Shown here: positions 11,325 through 21,032 of the stretch, piece by piece | Layout: every line of letters begins with the position of its first letter | Numbering within the stretch: the first letter of the stretch is position 1 | NCBI GenBank assembly: GCA_011947345.1 | Contig: JAAVTG010000538.1 | Coordinates: 744,001 to 808,000, forward strand | Direction of reading: 5' to 3' | DNA: 64,000 nt | Origin: Phytophthora quininea | Lineage: Eukaryota; Oomycota; Peronosporomycetes; Peronosporales; Peronosporaceae | The notes under the pieces: model-generated | The model's input: the letters and a program-made list of their open reading frames with translations, nothing else | Databases searched by the model: none | What the model was told of the DNA's origin: nothing | Program-made: the position numbers and the translations under genes

Positions 11325-11996
11325 ATGGTCTCCGCTCGATCCTCGCTCGCTCTCCTTGCGATCTGCACCATGACACTCCAAGGCCATGCCGACGCAGACG
11401 TTTGCGAAGCCGACAACTACTCGAAGGTTTCCGCCGCTGTGCAGACGCTCCACGCCAACTGCGCCAGCTGGGCAGCCTACCTGTCGAACGGAGGCGTGTG
11501 GCACTGCGACTCCACTTGTCAGCAGGCCGTCGTCAGCCTCGTGGACACACTGCCTGACTGCCAATACGGCGGCCCCTACGGACAGAACTACAAGCAGGTC
11601 GTGGAGAACCTAGCTGAAGCCTGCGACGACCAGCTGTCGGGGTCGGCCACGACGACGACCGAGGCTCCGAGCTCCACCACGGCGGCACCATCCGCCACCA
11701 CGGCCACACCCACCGCGACCACCGCCGCACCCGAGACTGCTAACTCCACCACCAACGAGACGACGGAAGTGCCCTCCTCGACGCAAACGGACACGTCGTC
11801 CAGCACGAAGACAATCACCGACACCAATGATGGTAGCAGTGCTAGCACGAGCGCCAGCGCCAGCGCCGGCGTTGTCAACGACGACACCCCGACCTCGGAC
11901 GTCTCGACGACCTCAGGCGCCAGCTCGACTGGCAGCGGCTTTGCCGCGCCGGTCACGGCAATGGTGCTACTCGTTGCCAGTGTGCTGGCGGCCTAA
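11325..11996 (+). CDS. Elicitin-like protein 2, long Thr/Ser/Ala-rich tail
   Basis: 223 residues from ATG 11325: signal peptide (~1-24), the six-cysteine elicitin-like domain (27-100), then about 100 residues rich in T, S and A (a probable O-glycosylated stalk), and a hydrophobic C-terminus (PVTAMVLLVASVLAA) that looks like a GPI-anchor signal. The likely product is therefore a cell-surface lipid-binding protein on a stalk. Its stop lies 151 bp from the stop of the OYE gene on the other strand, so their 3' UTRs probably overlap. The frame is open upstream to 11232, but the ATG before the signal peptide is the sensible start. Confidence 0.9.
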   Translation: MVSARSSLALLAICTMTLQGHADADVCEADNYSKVSAAVQTLHANCASWAAYLSNGGVWHCDSTCQQAVVSLVDTLPDCQYGGPYGQNYKQVVENLAEACDDQLSGSATTTTEAPSSTTAAPSATTATPTATTAAPETANSTTNETTEVPSSTQTDTSSSTKTITDTNDGSSASTSASASAGVVNDDTPTSDVSTTSGASSTGSGFAAPVTAMVLLVASVLAA

Positions 11997-12147
11997 CATG
12001 AATACCGCGTTTGACGGTAGAACAGTACACGTAGCTCCGACGGGGATCATTTCAATACATAACCTCAGAGCTCTTACAGTTTGGTAAACTTATCAGGGTT
12101 CACGTTACATCCGCTTCAGATCGAAACACCCTGCCTGGTAGTTCTCC

Positions 12148-13359
12148 TTACTCGTCCCACTCGATCTTCCCCGAGCGAACGCCCTTGTCCTCTTCGCCGT
12201 AGAACGGGTAGTCCGTGTAGCCTTCCTCCACGGTGTTCCCCGGCTGCAGGTAGAACGTCTTGGTGTCGTACAGAGTGAGCTCCGTCCCCGACCGCAGACG
12301 CTCCACGAGGTCGGGGTTCGAGATGAAGTAGCGTCCGAACGCCACCAGGTCGGCCGATCCGTCCTCGACGACCTGCATCGCAGCCTCGCGGTCGGAGCCG
12401 GGGGCCGTGATCAGCACGCCGTCGTACAGGTCCCGGAAGTGACGCGCGACACCGGTCTTCGGCACACCGTTATTATCGGCGTGAATCCCACGACGCTCAA
12501 TGACGTGCAGGTAGGCCAAGTGGTAGTCGTTGAGCTTCTTGACGACGTACCCGTAGGTCTCGGTCGGGTTGGAGTCTTTGCAGCCGAAGAGGTCGCTGAA
12601 CGGAGACAGTCGGATGGCCACTTGGCTCGACGGCAGGATGGACAGGACGGCCGCCAGTACGTCGAAGGTGAGTCGTGCGCGATTCTCGAGACTGCCGCCG
12701 TAGTCGTCGGTGCGCGTGTTGGCACTGTCGCACAGGAACTGTTCGAGCAGGTATCCGTTAGCAGCGTGGAGTTCGACGCCGTCAAACCCCGCAGCGATGG
12801 CGTTCTCAGCAGCCTGCTTGTAATCAGCGATGATGCTGGGGATTTCGCCGATGTCCAGCGCGCGCGGCGTCACGAAGTCCTTGCGACCTTCGCGCGTGAC
12901 GGCGTAGCGCGTGATGCCATGGCGCTTGACGTCGACAAAGCTGACGTCGCTGGAGGATACCGGTAGCTGGTTGTCGGGCTGGTTGAGCGGGTGGCTGACA
13001 CGCCCCGTGTGCCAGAGCTGCGCAAAGATCTTGCCGCCCTTGTCGTGCACGGCCGTGGTGACGACCTTCCACCCGTCGATTTGGGCCTGGTTGAACAGAC
13101 CCGGTGCGCCAAAGTAGCCTCGCGCCGTGGGGCTGATGTTGGTGGCCTCGGTGATCAGCAGGCCGCCATCGGTGGCACGTTGCGAGTAGTAGAGCACGCC
13201 CGGAGTGGAGTGCACGCCGGCGTCACCCGTGCGCAGGCGAGTGAGTGGGGCCATGACGACGCGGTGCTTGAGCTGCACCGGGAACTGCTTGCCACCGAGC
13301 GTAAGCGGAGTGAAGAGCTTGGGTGCAGTGGGCATTGAGGTGCTGGCAGTAGGGGCCAT
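12148..13359 (-). CDS. Old Yellow Enzyme family NAD(P)H:flavin oxidoreductase, copy 1
   Basis: 403 residues from ATG 13359 (MAPTAST...). The frame is open another 70 codons upstream, but without an ATG in frame. FMN/substrate motifs of the OYE/12-oxophytodienoate reductase family (PF00724): APLTRLR (37-43), QLWHTGR (114-120), ELHAANGYLLEQF (196-208) with the His/Asn pair H198 and N201 and the proton-donor Tyr Y203, and YGGSLENR (220-227). OYEs reduce activated C=C bonds of enones, and some act on oxylipins such as OPDA or on oxidative-stress products. A cytosolic flavoprotein is expected. It is divergent from copy 2, across the 653-bp loop and matching promoter arms. Confidence 0.92.
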   Translation of the reverse strand: MAPTASTSMPTAPKLFTPLTLGGKQFPVQLKHRVVMAPLTRLRTGDAGVHSTPGVLYYSQRATDGGLLITEATNISPTARGYFGAPGLFNQAQIDGWKVVTTAVHDKGGKIFAQLWHTGRVSHPLNQPDNQLPVSSSDVSFVDVKRHGITRYAVTREGRKDFVTPRALDIGEIPSIIADYKQAAENAIAAGFDGVELHAANGYLLEQFLCDSANTRTDDYGGSLENRARLTFDVLAAVLSILPSSQVAIRLSPFSDLFGCKDSNPTETYGYVVKKLNDYHLAYLHVIERRGIHADNNGVPKTGVARHFRDLYDGVLITAPGSDREAAMQVVEDGSADLVAFGRYFISNPDLVERLRSGTELTLYDTKTFYLQPGNTVEEGYTDYPFYGEEDKGVRSGKIEWDE

Positions 13360-13707
13360 AGCTGTCGTAGGAGGTCGATGCGCTTGGTCGCTTGGAAATT
13401 GGCATGTGAATTGGTGTCGTGTCGAAGTCGAAGTTTGGCGACTGGAAAACAAAAGATAGTGATTACCTAAACGAGTGGGAAAGTAATACAACACTTCGGG
13501 CGCAATCGGTGATGCTGACGCCCCCGATTGACAAGAAAGGCAACGTGCAGCCAAGATAAATTGAATCAACTTTCGATTAGCAAATGTGTACTACTGCAAC
13601 TCTCGCGGTTTTATACATATAAGACTCGTTTATGGTGTTTCATATTGTCGTAGTGGTTTACATGGAATGAATTTGCAAATACGATAGTGCATCGGTCGAT
13701 GAGGGAC

Positions 13708-14360
13708 ACTGAGCAAAATCTTTTGGGGATGTCCATGTCCTTAACAGGGATCGTTCTATTTTCTATTGAGGACGAAGGAACCTTAGTCTCTCACAGCACG
13801 GTATGAAAGCGCCCTCCATGTATCTATTGTTGTATCGGCACTATCAGAAGGTGCTCATTGATGGTTGTCAACAATCATGTGGTTCCTGGCATTTCTCTGT
13901 AGGTCGGAGGCGCTGTTGTTCCTGTTTTATAGTGCTTCGTTTTACAGATATTTGAGTTCTACCAGGTATTGTAGATCCCCACCTCTTTTGAAAACATCAA
14001 ATGCGTTGGAGCCGGATAGGTACTTGTTCGTGTTTGTCCTTTTGGACAAAACAACTCTAATTGTAGGACGAAGAATGAAATATAATAGTTCAATCAATTT
14101 GTGCACAGGCTTTCCTTCGATCCATTTAAAACTACCATACTAGGGTCTGCATATACTTGTCTTCGCTTACACAGACCCTTAACAATATCGTATAGAGAAT
14201 ATGATGTTTGCTCGATGTGAACTGCGGGTGCTGATCGCCTTCACGATGGTGAGGAATACTTATAATATTGCGCTCGGTATTAATCCTTCACATCGGACAC
14301 GTCCCCACACCGCTAGTTTTAAGATTGCTGAATATTGAATTGTGATGAACTCTTGCTGTT
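13708..14360. other. Loop of palindrome A (non-palindromic spacer)
   Basis: A/T-rich, no credible gene. It is the spacer between the two arms and recurs in the same orientation, with one T fewer in a T-run, at 20033-20684. It contains a small 8-bp inverted repeat (AGGGTCTG 14142-14149 / CAGACCCT 14172-14179). Confidence 0.7.
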
Positions 14361-14452
14361 GTCCCTCATCGACCGATGCACTATCGTATTTGCAAATTCA
14401 TTCCATGTAAACCACTACGACAATATGAAACACCATAAACGAGTCTTATATG

Positions 14453-14459
14453 TATAAAA
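14453..14459 (+). promoter_or_regulatory. TATA-like box upstream of OYE copy 2
   Basis: TATAAAA, 250 nt before ATG 14709; mirror copies precede the other OYE genes of this cluster. TATA boxes are not typical of oomycete promoters, so this is only a candidate. Confidence 0.25.
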
Positions 14460-14708
14460 CCGCGAGAGTTGCAGTAGTACACATTTGCTAATCGAAAGTT
14501 GATTCAATTTATCTTGGCTGCACGTTGCCTTTCTTGTCAATCGGGGGCGTCAGCATCACCGATTGCGCCCGAAGTGTTGTATTACTTTCCCACTCGTTTA
14601 GGTAATCACTATCTTTTGTTTTCCAGTCGCCAAACTTCGACTTCGACACGACACCAATTCACATGCCAATTTCCAAGCGACCAAGCGCATCGACCTCCTA
14701 CGACAGCT

Positions 14709-15920
14709 ATGGCCCCTACTGCCAGCACCTCAATGCCCACTGCACCCAAGCTCTTCACTCCGCTTACGCTCGGTGGCAAGCAGTTCCCGGTGCAGCTCAA
14801 GCACCGCGTCGTCATGGCCCCACTCACTCGCCTGCGCACGGGTGACGCCGGCGTGCACTCCACTCCGGGCGTGCTCTACTACTCGCAACGTGCCACCGAT
14901 GGCGGCCTGCTGATCACCGAGGCCACCAACATCAGCCCCACGGCGCGAGGCTACTTTGGCGCACCGGGTCTGTTCAACCAGGCCCAAATCGACGGGTGGA
15001 AGGTCGTCACCACGGCCGTGCACGACAAGGGCGGCAAGATCTTTGCGCAGCTCTGGCACACGGGGCGTGTCAGCCACCCGCTCAACCAGCCCGACAACCA
15101 GCTACCGGTATCCTCCAGCGACGTCAGCTTTGTCGACGTCAAGCGCCATGGCATCACGCGCTACGCCGTCACGCGCGAAGGTCGCAAGGACTTCGTGACG
15201 CCGCGCGCGCTGGACATCGGCGAAATCCCCAGCATCATCGCTGATTACAAGCAGGCTGCTGAGAACGCCATCGCTGCGGGGTTTGACGGCGTCGAACTCC
15301 ACGCTGCTAACGGATACCTGCTCGAACAGTTCCTGTGCGACAGTGCCAACACGCGCACCGACGACTACGGCGGCAGTCTCGAGAATCGCGCACGACTCAC
15401 CTTCGACGTACTGGCGGCCGTCCTGTCCATCCTGCCGTCGAGCCAAGTGGCCATCCGACTGTCTCCGTTCAGCGACCTCTTCGGCTGCAAAGACTCCAAC
15501 CCGACCGAGACCTACGGGTACGTCGTCAAGAAGCTCAACGACTACCACTTGGCCTACCTGCACGTCATTGAGCGTCGTGGGATTCACGCCGATAATAACG
15601 GTGTGCCGAAGACCGGTGTCGCGCGTCACTTCCGGGACCTGTACGACGGCGTGCTGATCACGGCCCCCGGCTCCGACCGCGAGGCTGCGATGCAGGTCGT
15701 CGAGGACGGATCGGCCGACCTGGTGGCGTTCGGACGCTACTTCATCTCGAACCCCGACCTCGTGGAGCGTCTGCGGTCGGGGACGGAGCTCACTCTGTAC
15801 GACACCAAGACGTTCTACCTGCAGCCGGGGAACACCGTGGAGGAAGGCTACACGGACTACCCGTTCTACGGCGAAGAGGACAAGGGCGTTCGCTCGGGGA
15901 AGATCGAGTGGGACGAGTAA
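14709..15920 (+). CDS. Old Yellow Enzyme family oxidoreductase, copy 2
   Basis: Mirror copy of OYE copy 1 in palindrome A; I see no amino-acid difference over 403 residues. All active-site residues (H198, N201, Y203) are kept. It is convergent with elicitin-like gene 3, whose stop is 151 bp away. Identity at synonymous sites implies very recent duplication, gene conversion, or an assembly fold-back. Confidence 0.92.
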   Translation: MAPTASTSMPTAPKLFTPLTLGGKQFPVQLKHRVVMAPLTRLRTGDAGVHSTPGVLYYSQRATDGGLLITEATNISPTARGYFGAPGLFNQAQIDGWKVVTTAVHDKGGKIFAQLWHTGRVSHPLNQPDNQLPVSSSDVSFVDVKRHGITRYAVTREGRKDFVTPRALDIGEIPSIIADYKQAAENAIAAGFDGVELHAANGYLLEQFLCDSANTRTDDYGGSLENRARLTFDVLAAVLSILPSSQVAIRLSPFSDLFGCKDSNPTETYGYVVKKLNDYHLAYLHVIERRGIHADNNGVPKTGVARHFRDLYDGVLITAPGSDREAAMQVVEDGSADLVAFGRYFISNPDLVERLRSGTELTLYDTKTFYLQPGNTVEEGYTDYPFYGEEDKGVRSGKIEWDE

Positions 15921-16071
15921 GGAGAACTACCAGGCAGGGTGTTTCGATCTGAAGCGGATGTAACGTGAACCCTGATAAGTTTACCAAACTGTAAGAGCTC
16001 TGAGGTTATGTATTGAAATGATCCCCGTCGGAGCTACGTGTACTGTTCTACCGTCAAACGCGGTATTCATG

Positions 16072-16743
16072 TTAGGCCGCCAGCACACTGGCAACGAGTA
16101 GCACCATTGCCGTGACCGGCGCGGCAAAGCCGCTGCCAGTCGAGCTGGCGCCTGAGGTCGTCGAGACGTCCGAGGTCGGGGTGTCGTCGTTGACAACGCC
16201 GGCGCTGGCGCTGGCGCTCGTGCTAGCACTGCTACCATCATTGGTGTCGGTGATTGTCTTCGTGCTGGACGACGTGTCCGTTTGCGTCGAGGAGGGCACT
16301 TCCGTCGTCTCGTTGGTGGTGGAGTTAGCAGTCTCGGGTGCGGCGGTGGTCGCGGTGGGTGTGGCCGTGGTGGCGGATGGTGCCGCCGTGGTGGAGCTCG
16401 GAGCCTCGGTCGTCGTCGTGGCCGACCCCGACAGCTGGTCGTCGCAGGCTTCAGCTAGGTTCTCCACGACCTGCTTGTAGTTCTGTCCGTAGGGGCCGCC
16501 GTATTGGCAGTCAGGCAGTGTGTCCACGAGGCTGACGACGGCCTGCTGACAAGTGGAGTCGCAGTGCCACACGCCTCCGTTCGACAGGTAGGCTGCCCAG
16601 CTGGCGCAGTTGGCGTGGAGCGTCTGCACAGCGGCGGAAACCTTCGAGTAGTTGTCGGCTTCGCAAACGTCTGCGTCGGCATGGCCTTGGAGTGTCATGG
16701 TGCAGATCGCAAGGAGAGCGAGCGAGGATCGAGCGGAGACCAT
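16072..16743 (-). CDS. Elicitin-like protein 3
   Basis: Mirror copy of elicitin-like gene 2 (223 residues; six-cysteine domain, Thr/Ser/Ala stalk, GPI-type tail). The start is at 16743. It is followed tail to tail by OYE copy 2. Its upstream region matches that of gene 2 (type 2: a CCACCAGTCCATAATTC block) and not that of gene 4. Confidence 0.9.
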   Translation of the reverse strand: MVSARSSLALLAICTMTLQGHADADVCEADNYSKVSAAVQTLHANCASWAAYLSNGGVWHCDSTCQQAVVSLVDTLPDCQYGGPYGQNYKQVVENLAEACDDQLSGSATTTTEAPSSTTAAPSATTATPTATTAAPETANSTTNETTEVPSSTQTDTSSSTKTITDTNDGSSASTSASASAGVVNDDTPTSDVSTTSGASSTGSGFAAPVTAMVLLVASVLAA

Positions 16744-17650
16744 GCTGGAAGTAGTGGTGTTGGGGGATGTTGCTGTTGCGGCGAAATGAATTATGGACTG
16801 GTGGGACCTCGTCGTCGGGAACGAGTGAGTTAGCAATCGCGGAGATGGTTGTCGTGGTAAGTTGCGTGCTGTTTCGTGGTGATGGTGCTACGACAGCGAT
16901 GAATCCCGTAGCAAGTGCTTGTGCAGATCGCTTGTTGTATTGATCTTTTGTTGATTCATCTAGCTGCAACGTGACCGAGTGATCTTGTCGCATTGGCGCT
17001 GTTGACGCTCTTGTCGAAAGAAATCAAGCCAAACCAGCTGCGCTGTCTTCCGAGGCCACACAAACTCACTCGACAAAATGTTGATAAGCTCTGGTCGATC
17101 ACGTGGATGATGGATGCTTTTGGTGCCTTTCCATTGAGACAACCTGTGCTGCCCCCACAATTGCTGTTCGTACATGCAGCTGCAGTGTATTGTGCGTTCC
17201 ACCGAGCACAATCCTCAACCTTTCGCCGAGAGCAGAGCAGCAAGACTAAGCGAAAGGCGCTGGGCTATTATACTCTAAAACTAAGTGATAATGTGTAGTT
17301 AGTCAAATCTTGGGGATAGTTCTGTTCGCGACAAGCATCATCAAACCCGCACCGATATGTATTTAGGTACGCTGGGCTCCGTACGCTGGGCTCGTACCAT
17401 CGGTCAACTACGAATGAATCAACCAAAGATCTACATACGCCGCGATTTGACCAATGCAAGCAACAGGATACCATCGCTCAACAATGCACGTCCATCGGCT
17501 CAAGTCGTTACCGGTAGTGTACTCGATTCCCACCTTCTCACCATGGCAGTCTCCTTCGTTCCACAACGATAAAGCCGTGTCTTCTGTTCATAATTCATTT
17601 CGTCGCAACAGCAACACCCCACCAAGTCCTCCAGCACCACGTCTTCCAGC
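16744..17650. promoter_or_regulatory. Divergent promoter region between elicitin-like genes 3 and 4
   Basis: Inverted copy of 10418-11324 and direct copy of 23068-23984. No credible gene inside. It holds initiator-like motifs on both sides. Confidence 0.55.
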
Positions 17651-18322
17651 ATGGTCTCCGCTCGATCCTCGCTCGCTCTCCTTGCGATCTGCACCATGAC
17701 ACTCCAAGGCCATGCCGACGCAGACGTTTGCGAAGCCGACAACTACTCGAAGGTTTCCGCCGCTGTGCAGACGCTCCACGCCAACTGCGCCAGCTGGGCA
17801 GCCTACCTGTCGAACGGAGGCGTGTGGCACTGCGACTCCACTTGTCAGCAGGCCGTCGTCAGCCTCGTGGACACACTGCCTGACTGCCAATACGGCGGCC
17901 CCTACGGACAGAACTACAAGCAGGTCGTGGAGAACCTAGCTGAAGCCTGCGACGACCAGCTGTCGGGGTCGGCCACGACGACGACCGAGGCTCCGAGCTC
18001 CACCACGGCGGCACCATCCGCCACCACGGCCACACCCACCGCGACCACCGCCGCACCCGAGACTGCTAACTCCACCACCAACGAGACGACGGAAGTGCCC
18101 TCCTCGACGCAAACGGACACGTCGTCCAGCACGAAGACAATCACCGACACCAATGATGGTAGCAGTGCTAGCACGAGCGCCAGCGCCAGCGCCGGCGTTG
18201 TCAACGACGACACCCCGACCTCGGACGTCTCGACGACCTCGGGCGCCAGCTCGACTGGCAGCGGCTTTGCCGCGCCGGTCACGGCAATGGTGCTACTCGT
18301 TGCCAGTGTGCTGGCGGCCTAA
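17651..18322 (+). CDS. Elicitin-like protein 4
   Basis: The 223-residue protein is the same as genes 2 and 3. Its promoter is type 1 (a CTTCTGTTCATAATTC block before the initiator), as for genes 1 and 6. It belongs to both palindromes: it mirrors gene 1 in palindrome A and gene 5 in palindrome B. It is tail to tail with OYE copy 3. Confidence 0.9.
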   Translation: MVSARSSLALLAICTMTLQGHADADVCEADNYSKVSAAVQTLHANCASWAAYLSNGGVWHCDSTCQQAVVSLVDTLPDCQYGGPYGQNYKQVVENLAEACDDQLSGSATTTTEAPSSTTAAPSATTATPTATTAAPETANSTTNETTEVPSSTQTDTSSSTKTITDTNDGSSASTSASASAGVVNDDTPTSDVSTTSGASSTGSGFAAPVTAMVLLVASVLAA

Positions 18323-18473
18323 CATGAATACCGCGTTTGACGGTAGAACAGTACACGTAGCTCCGACGGGGATCATTTCAATACATAACCTCAGAGCTCT
18401 TACAGTTTGGTAAACTTATCAGGGTTCACGTTACATCCGCTTCAGATCGAAACACCCTGCCTGGTAGTTCTCC

Positions 18474-19684
18474 TTACTCGTCCCACTCGATCTTCCCCGA
18501 GCGAACGCCCTTGTCCTCTTCGCCGTAGAACGGGTAGTCCGTGTAGCCTTCCTCCACGGTGTTCCCCGGCTGCAGGTAGAACGTCTTGGTGTCGTACAGA
18601 GTGAGCTCCGTCCCCGACCGCAGACGCTCCACGAGGTCGGGGTTCGAGATGAAGTAGCGTCCGAACGCCACCAGGTCGGCCGATCCGTCCTCGACGACCT
18701 GCATCGCAGCCTCGCGGTCGGAGCCGGGGGCCGTGATCAGCACGCCGTCGTACAGGTCCCGGAAGTGACGCGCGACACCGGTCTTCGGCACACCGTTATT
18801 ATCGGCGTGAATCCCACGACGCTCAATGACGTGCAGGTAGGCCAAGTGGTAGTCGTTGAGCTTCTTGACGACGTACCCGTAGGTCTCGGTCGGGTTGGAG
18901 TCTTTGCAGCCGAAGAGGTCGCTGAACGGAGACAGTCGGATGGCCACTTGGCTCGACGGCAGGATGGACAGGACGGCCGCCAGTACGTCGAAGGTGAGTC
19001 GTGCGCGATTCTCGAGACTGCCGCCGTAGTCGTCGGTGCGCGTGTTGGCACTGTCGCACAGGAACTGTTCGAGCAGATATCCGTTAGCAGCGTGGAGTTC
19101 GACGCCGTCAAACCCCGCAGCGATGGCGTTCTCAGCAGCCTGCTTGTAATCAGCGATGATGCTGGGGATTTCGCCGATGTCCAGCGCGCGCGGCGTCACG
19201 AAGTCCTTGCGACCTTCGCGCGTGACGGCGTAGCGCGTGATGCCATGGCGCTTGACGTCGACAAAGCTGACGTCGCTGGAGGATACCGGTAGCTGGTTGT
19301 CGGGCTGGTTGAGCGGGTGGCTGACACGCCCGTGTGCCAGAGCTGCGCAAAGATCTTGCCGCCCTTGTCGTGCACGGCCGTGGTGACGACCTTCCACCCG
19401 TCGATTTGGGCCTGGTTGAACAGACCCGGTGCGCCAAAGTAGCCTCGCGCCGTGGGGCTGATGTTGGTGGCCTCGGTGATCAGCAGGCCGCCATCGGTGG
19501 CACGTTGCGAGTAGTAGAGCACGCCCGGAGTGGAGTGCACGCCGGCGTCACCCGTGCGCAGGCGAGTGAGTGGGGCCATGACGACGCGGTGCTTGAGCTG
19601 CACCGGGAACTGCTTGCCACCGAGCGTAAGCGGAGTGAAGAGCTTGGGTGCAGTGGGCATTGAGGTGCTGGCAGTAGGGGCCAT
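18474..19684 (-). pseudogene. Old Yellow Enzyme copy 3, frame broken by one missing base
   Basis: Otherwise the same as copies 1, 2 and 4, but the run CCCC (13003-13006 in copy 1) is CCC here at 19329-19331. This breaks the frame inside the HTGR motif: the N-terminal part reads from ATG 19684 into a wrong frame, and the correct C-terminal frame is open to 18474. All other copies have four C, so this is either a very young null allele or a consensus error in a homopolymer. If real, the product would lack the active-site His/Asn/Tyr. Confidence 0.85.
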
Positions 19685-20032
19685 AGCTGTCGTAGGAGGT
19701 CGATGCGCTTGGTCGCTTGGAAATTGGCATGTGAATTGGTGTCGTGTCGAAGTCGAAGTTTGGCGACTGGAAAACAAAAGATAGTGATTACCTAAACGAG
19801 TGGGAAAGTAATACAACACTTCGGGCGCAATCGGTGATGCTGACGCCCCCGATTGACAAGAAAGGCAACGTGCAGCCAAGATAAATTGAATCAACTTTCG
19901 ATTAGCAAATGTGTACTACTGCAACTCTCGCGGTTTTATACATATAAGACTCGTTTATGGTGTTTCATATTGTCGTAGTGGTTTACATGGAATGAATTTG
20001 CAAATACGATAGTGCATCGGTCGATGAGGGAC

Positions 20033-20684
20033 ACTGAGCAAAATCTTTTGGGGATGTCCATGTCCTTAACAGGGATCGTTCTATTTTCTATTGAGGACGA
20101 AGGAACCTTAGTCTCTCACAGCACGGTATGAAAGCGCCCTCCATGTATCTATTGTTGTATCGGCACTATCAGAAGGTGCTCATTGATGGTTGTCAACAAT
20201 CATGTGGTTCCTGGCATTTCTCTGTAGGTCGGAGGCGCTGTTGTTCCTGTTTTATAGTGCTTCGTTTTACAGATATTTGAGTTCTACCAGGTATTGTAGA
20301 TCCCCACCTCTTTGAAAACATCAAATGCGTTGGAGCCGGATAGGTACTTGTTCGTGTTTGTCCTTTTGGACAAAACAACTCTAATTGTAGGACGAAGAAT
20401 GAAATATAATAGTTCAATCAATTTGTGCACAGGCTTTCCTTCGATCCATTTAAAACTACCATACTAGGGTCTGCATATACTTGTCTTCGCTTACACAGAC
20501 CCTTAACAATATCGTATAGAGAATATGATGTTTGCTCGATGTGAACTGCGGGTGCTGATCGCCTTCACGATGGTGAGGAATACTTATAATATTGCGCTCG
20601 GTATTAATCCTTCACATCGGACACGTCCCCACACCGCTAGTTTTAAGATTGCTGAATATTGAATTGTGATGAACTCTTGCTGTT
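20033..20684. other. Loop of palindrome B
   Basis: Same sequence and same orientation as 13708-14360; differs by TTT versus TTTT at about 20311. No credible gene. Confidence 0.7.
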
Positions 20685-21032
20685 GTCCCTCATCGACCGA
20701 TGCACTATCGTATTTGCAAATTCATTCCATGTAAACCACTACGACAATATGAAACACCATAAACGAGTCTTATATGTATAAAACCGCGAGAGTTGCAGTA
20801 GTACACATTTGCTAATCGAAAGTTGATTCAATTTATCTTGGCTGCACGTTGCCTTTCTTGTCAATCGGGGGCGTCAGCATCACCGATTGCGCCCGAAGTG
20901 TTGTATTACTTTCCCACTCGTTTAGGTAATCACTATCTTTTGTTTTCCAGTCGCCAAACTTCGACTTCGACACGACACCAATTCACATGCCAATTTCCAA
21001 GCGACCAAGCGCATCGACCTCCTACGACAGCT

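Larger units (their letters stand above)
10100..17968. repeat. Giant palindrome A (arms about 3.6 kb, loop 653 bp)
   Basis: Positions pair as x + y = 28068: elicitin starts 10417/17651 and 11325/16743, OYE starts 13359/14709 and stops 12148/15920. The arms are 10100-13707 and 14361-17968 and appear nearly identical base for base. The left edge falls inside elicitin-like gene 1. It contains elicitin-like genes 1 (5' part) to 4 (5' part) and OYE copies 1 and 2. Confidence 0.93.

Noticed and set aside
12439..12966. 175-codon frame antisense to OYE, repeated in every copy
   Set aside because: Shadow of a GC-rich gene in the opposite strand; no motif.
13865..14143. 92-codon frame in the palindrome loop
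   Set aside because: Low-complexity hydrophobic product, A/T-rich DNA, broken in loop B by the one-base T-run difference.
14499..14708. 70-codon N-terminal extension of the OYE proteins
   Set aside because: It begins at TTG with no in-frame ATG, and OYE family proteins start near the KLFTP motif; ATG 14709 (and equivalents) is used.
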